Part shown: in pieces, positions 61,165-64,000 of the stretch | How positions within the stretch are numbered: the first letter of the stretch is position 1 | Layout of the letters: every line of letters starts with the position of its first letter | DNA from: Parastagonospora avenae f. sp. tritici 18332-5 | Lineage: Eukaryota; Ascomycota; Dothideomycetes; Pleosporales; Phaeosphaeriaceae | NCBI GenBank assembly: GCA_022559985.1 | Contig: JAFJTR010000016.1 | Location: 248,001 to 312,000, forward strand | Direction: 5' to 3' | DNA length: 64,000 nt | The notes under the pieces: model-generated | Database searches by the model: none | Seen by the model: the letters and a program-made list of their open reading frames with translations, nothing else | What the model was told of the DNA's origin: nothing | Made by a program: the position numbers and the translations under genes

Positions 61165-64000
61165 CTACGCCCAACTCAACGTCCAATCGCTCTGCCATGC
61201 TCCGCCTTTCGTCAAGTCATTCAGACCTGACAGCTTCAACACCCTGGTTGCCGAGTCATAGTTTACCTTGGCCGCGTCAATAGTCAGGTCATTGAGCTTG
61301 ACCTGACCGACACTAGACACACCGAAGACGGTGACATTACCGAGGGCGTTCGTATCCTTGAACGAGCCCTTGACTGCCGCCTTAATCTTTCCCTCCATAG
61401 CAGTGAAAGAAATGTCGAGAGTTTCAGAGGGCTCCAGCGACTCTCCATCATCGACGTACAACGAGCCGCACGCCGAGCCGCGATCGCTGAGCGCAACGAT
61501 GAGACCCCATGGATTCTTGCGGGATTCAGTCGTGGTGTAGCCAGGCTCTTGGGTAGGCAGAATTGCGCCGCCGCGGACGAAGACGGGAATGTGACCCAGA
61601 GGCGCGGGGATAGTTGTGTTCATGCCAGCTTGAGCATGAACACGCTCACCAGAGTACCAGTCAAACCACGACTCTCCATCAATGACACCAGGGAAGACAC
61701 CCTTGACACTGTCAACCTGGGGCTCGAGAACAGGAGTGACCAAAATGTTGGGGCCGAGCAGGAACTGGGTATCCACACCGGCGAGTTGAGGCTCGTTGGG
61801 GAACTCCCAGGCCAAAGCACGCATGACAGTAGACCCGGTGGTGTGGGCCTGGTGGAAAAGGGTGTACATGTATGGCAAAATGGTGTAGCGGATGTTCATT
61901 GCCGTGCGCGAAGCAGAAGCGACACTGTCCCATCGGTACGGCTCTTGCGGGATAGCAGAGAGCACGTTGTGGTTGCGGTAGAAGGGGAAGAAGGCAGAGA
62001 GTTGCATCCATCGCGAGCACAACTCAGCATCGGTGTTGCCATTGAAGCCGCAAGTGTCAACACCGAACATGGGGATGCCGAAAAGCGAGAACGAAAGCGC
62101 TTGAGGTATGGAGAAGAACATGTACGCCCATCTTGACATGTTATCTCCGCCCCAGTGCCCAGCCCACTTGCCACTACCGGCGAAGGTAGATCGGCCAATG
62201 ATGAAGGGACGCTTTCCTGGGAAGACTTCGAGAAGACCCTGGTAGGTAGCGTTGATGATCTGGTGGCCCCAGATGTTGTGTATGTCGTACTCTTGCACAC
62301 CGTTGGCGTGCGTAGCATTAGGGCTAACGGCATGGACCGCAAGATCTCCTTGAACGTGGTTGAGAGCATAAGGAGGGTAATTGACGTCCCTCACTCCCGC
62401 GGTTGGTGCCGTCCTCAAATAAACAGTGGAGGATGATGTCGAGGTTGCCGATGCAGCGGACTGACTAGCTGATGCAGCAGACGCAACAGTGGCTTCGGTA
62501 GCATTCGTGATATTGAAGAACTCAGGGTAATCAAAGACCATGTTTCCGACCTCTCCTGGAAGCGAGAAAGGTGGGTGAACAGGGTTGAGTGTGACGTTTC
62601 CAGTGCCGCATGAGCCAACACAGAAGGAAGAGACTTCTTGCATGTCGAGCCAGAAACCGCTGAACGGTACCTCCTTGTACCATTCAACCATCTCCTTGAT
62701 CCACCAGGCCTGAGCCTTGGATGCCATCCAGTCAGGGAAGACGGTGTAGCCAGGCCAGACAGCACCAATGTATTGACTGCCATCAGGGTTGTTCAGGAAC
62801 ACACCCGACTCGTTGCCTCTGGCATACGTGTCGTACGCATCGCTAGCATTCTGGGGGTTGGGGATATAGATTGCACCATCAACAATAGGCACAAAATGCT
62901 GGTTGTTGCCGTGAAGCCAGCCAAAAAACTCCTTGACGTCTGATGGCGGGAATGTGACAGGGTCAAGAGTGAAGTCACGATACTGGTCCATGTAGTCGAT
63001 GTCAAGCCAGATGGTTTCCAGGGGAATGTTGAACTTCTTCATCGTCTCGACAACTTCCCTTGTCTCGCTCCAGTTGTGGTATCCCCACCTGCACTGATGG
63101 AATCCGAATGTCCAGTATGACTGCATAGCAGGCAGACCGATCGCAGATGTCTGGTATTGCTTGGTGACCTCTGGCTGTGTCGGTCCATCGAAGAAGAATA
63201 GATCAATCTCACCGCCCAAGGACCTCCAGGTCAACTGTGTAGGGTTGAGTACTACTTCCATGCCGTGGGTGTTGCGGTAGTACACGCCATGGGAGGCAGA
63301 CTCGTAGGGTGACCCCTTTGCCTCATCGCCAAGGTCGAAGCTAGTCTGTTGTATATCCGATGACATCAACGCCCTCTTGTTCTTGTTGTCCTTGCCGGCT
63401 TCGAAGTAACGCGTCTCGAGGTAAAAGGGATGGCTGCCGTAAAGGTTACGGTCGATCGGGTCGCCTACGTCCGCAGCGTAGATTGTAGCCGTGAAGTTGT
63501 TGTTGAGGCGCAGTCCGTGAATGCGCTCACCGAGGCCGTATAGGTTGTAGTCTTCAGGTAGGCTGTTGACGAACTCGACGAATTGGTTCTCGTAGACGAG
63601 ATGTGTTCCCTTGGTGGTGAAGATCACATCGCCGCCGGACTTTCTGGTAACTGTGAACCAGAAGGAGGGTTCGTTGCCCCAGTCGAACTTCAGATCGAGA
63701 TCTGCGAAAGAACCCTCGCTCTTTGGTCGCGGGATCAGGTCTTCTGGTACGATCCATTGCGAACTGTTCGAAGTGTCCAGATGTGCTGGTCTGATGTTCA
63801 CAGCCAGCCTGCTGTCGCTCTGATACTCGACCTTGAGGCTCAGTACATCAATGTCAGTTCCGTAGACATTGCATGGTTTTCCAGCGAGTGTGAGGACCGC
63901 GCTCAATCCTTGTTCGCTCTGCTCAAGAGCTGATGCCGTATACCCAGGGCAGACGTCCTGCGCGTCAACTGCTTGCGGGTCCTGGATATTGGGAATGATA
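61165..64000 (-). CDS. GH31 alpha-glucosidase, 5' end cut by window edge
   Basis: The open frame runs from the right edge to a stop at 61165 with 945 complete codons and no visible intron; the start and signal peptide lie beyond the window. The visible N-terminus includes CPGYTASALEQSEQGLSAVLTLAG, typical for fungal maltase/alpha-glucosidase after the signal. GH31 landmarks follow in order: the N-terminal beta domain (LYGLGERIHGLRLN); the barrel entry GFHQCRWGYHNW; IPLETIWLDIDYMD; GFWLDMQEVSSFCVGSCGTG, the nucleophile motif; a Ser/Ala/Thr-rich insert; GHWGGDNMSRW with the acid/base Asp; and GIPMFGVDTCGF and FFPFYRNHN. The enzyme releases glucose from maltose, starch or sucrose-like substrates and is probably secreted and heavily glycosylated (many NxS/T sites). 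Confidence 0.95.
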   Translation of the reverse strand, partial: IIPNIQDPQAVDAQDVCPGYTASALEQSEQGLSAVLTLAGKPCNVYGTDIDVLSLKVEYQSDSRLAVNIRPAHLDTSNSSQWIVPEDLIPRPKSEGSFADLDLKFDWGNEPSFWFTVTRKSGGDVIFTTKGTHLVYENQFVEFVNSLPEDYNLYGLGERIHGLRLNNNFTATIYAADVGDPIDRNLYGSHPFYLETRYFEAGKDNKNKRALMSSDIQQTSFDLGDEAKGSPYESASHGVYYRNTHGMEVVLNPTQLTWRSLGGEIDLFFFDGPTQPEVTKQYQTSAIGLPAMQSYWTFGFHQCRWGYHNWSETREVVETMKKFNIPLETIWLDIDYMDQYRDFTLDPVTFPPSDVKEFFGWLHGNNQHFVPIVDGAIYIPNPQNASDAYDTYARGNESGVFLNNPDGSQYIGAVWPGYTVFPDWMASKAQAWWIKEMVEWYKEVPFSGFWLDMQEVSSFCVGSCGTGNVTLNPVHPPFSLPGEVGNMVFDYPEFFNITNATEATVASAASASQSAASATSTSSSTVYLRTAPTAGVRDVNYPPYALNHVQGDLAVHAVSPNATHANGVQEYDIHNIWGHQIINATYQGLLEVFPGKRPFIIGRSTFAGSGKWAGHWGGDNMSRWAYMFFSIPQALSFSLFGIPMFGVDTCGFNGNTDAELCSRWMQLSAFFPFYRNHNVLSAIPQEPYRWDSVASASRTAMNIRYTILPYMYTLFHQAHTTGSTVMRALAWEFPNEPQLAGVDTQFLLGPNILVTPVLEPQVDSVKGVFPGVIDGESWFDWYSGERVHAQAGMNTTIPAPLGHIPVFVRGGAILPTQEPGYTTTESRKNPWGLIVALSDRGSACGSLYVDDGESLEPSETLDISFTAMEGKIKAAVKGSFKDTNALGNVTVFGVSSVGQVKLNDLTIDAAKVNYDSATRVLKLSGLNDLTKGGAWQSDWTLSWA

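Overview
This window looks like chromosomal DNA of a filamentous ascomycete (Pezizomycotina, most likely a dothideomycete). The genes are split by short introns of about 45-135 nt with GTRAGT-type donors, CTRAC/CTGAC-like branch sites and YAG acceptors. The protein set is typical of such fungi: a LaeA-type regulator, a GABA-permease-like carrier, a CENP-V/GFA protein, a fungal GH31 alpha-glucosidase and small secreted proteins. The class-level assignment rests on remembered family resemblance, not on a search. I resolved exon structures by joining frames across splice sites, so several coordinates are models rather than single open frames.

Layout. 1-20.9 kb is gene-dense: an edge-truncated AtuA-like (DUF1446) gene divergent from a family III CoA-transferase, then a GNAT acetyltransferase, an MBL-fold protein, a four-cysteine small secreted protein, a SPRY protein, a MYND-like zinc finger, a large PPxY/RGG/acidic protein, a flavin monooxygenase, an amino-acid permease, a GFA-family protein and a second, complete AtuA-like gene. 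21-31 kb is gene-poor and holds nonsense-riddled relics of one gene family (stops of the kind RIP makes), one secreted cysteine-rich protein gene whose start codon reads GTG, and short repeats. 31.3-36.5 kb has a membrane RING-H2 protein, an SREBP-like bHLH factor and a small hypothetical gene. 36.5-46.5 kb contains, as far as I can see, only one gene, a LaeA-type methyltransferase of eight exons. 46.5-64 kb has an Acr3 arsenite transporter, a four-helix membrane protein, two damaged genes, a secreted subtilase, two proteins of unknown function, a secreted lipocalin-like protein and a GH31 alpha-glucosidase that runs off the right edge.

How the genes relate. There is no operon and no obvious biosynthetic cluster. 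The best candidate functional module is the AtuA-like/CoA-transferase divergent pair, which suggests catabolism of a branched or terpenoid acyl-CoA, with a second AtuA-like paralogue 18 kb away. The laeA-like gene would act in trans on secondary metabolism and development, not on its neighbours here. I found no tRNA, rRNA, CRISPR array or intact transposon.
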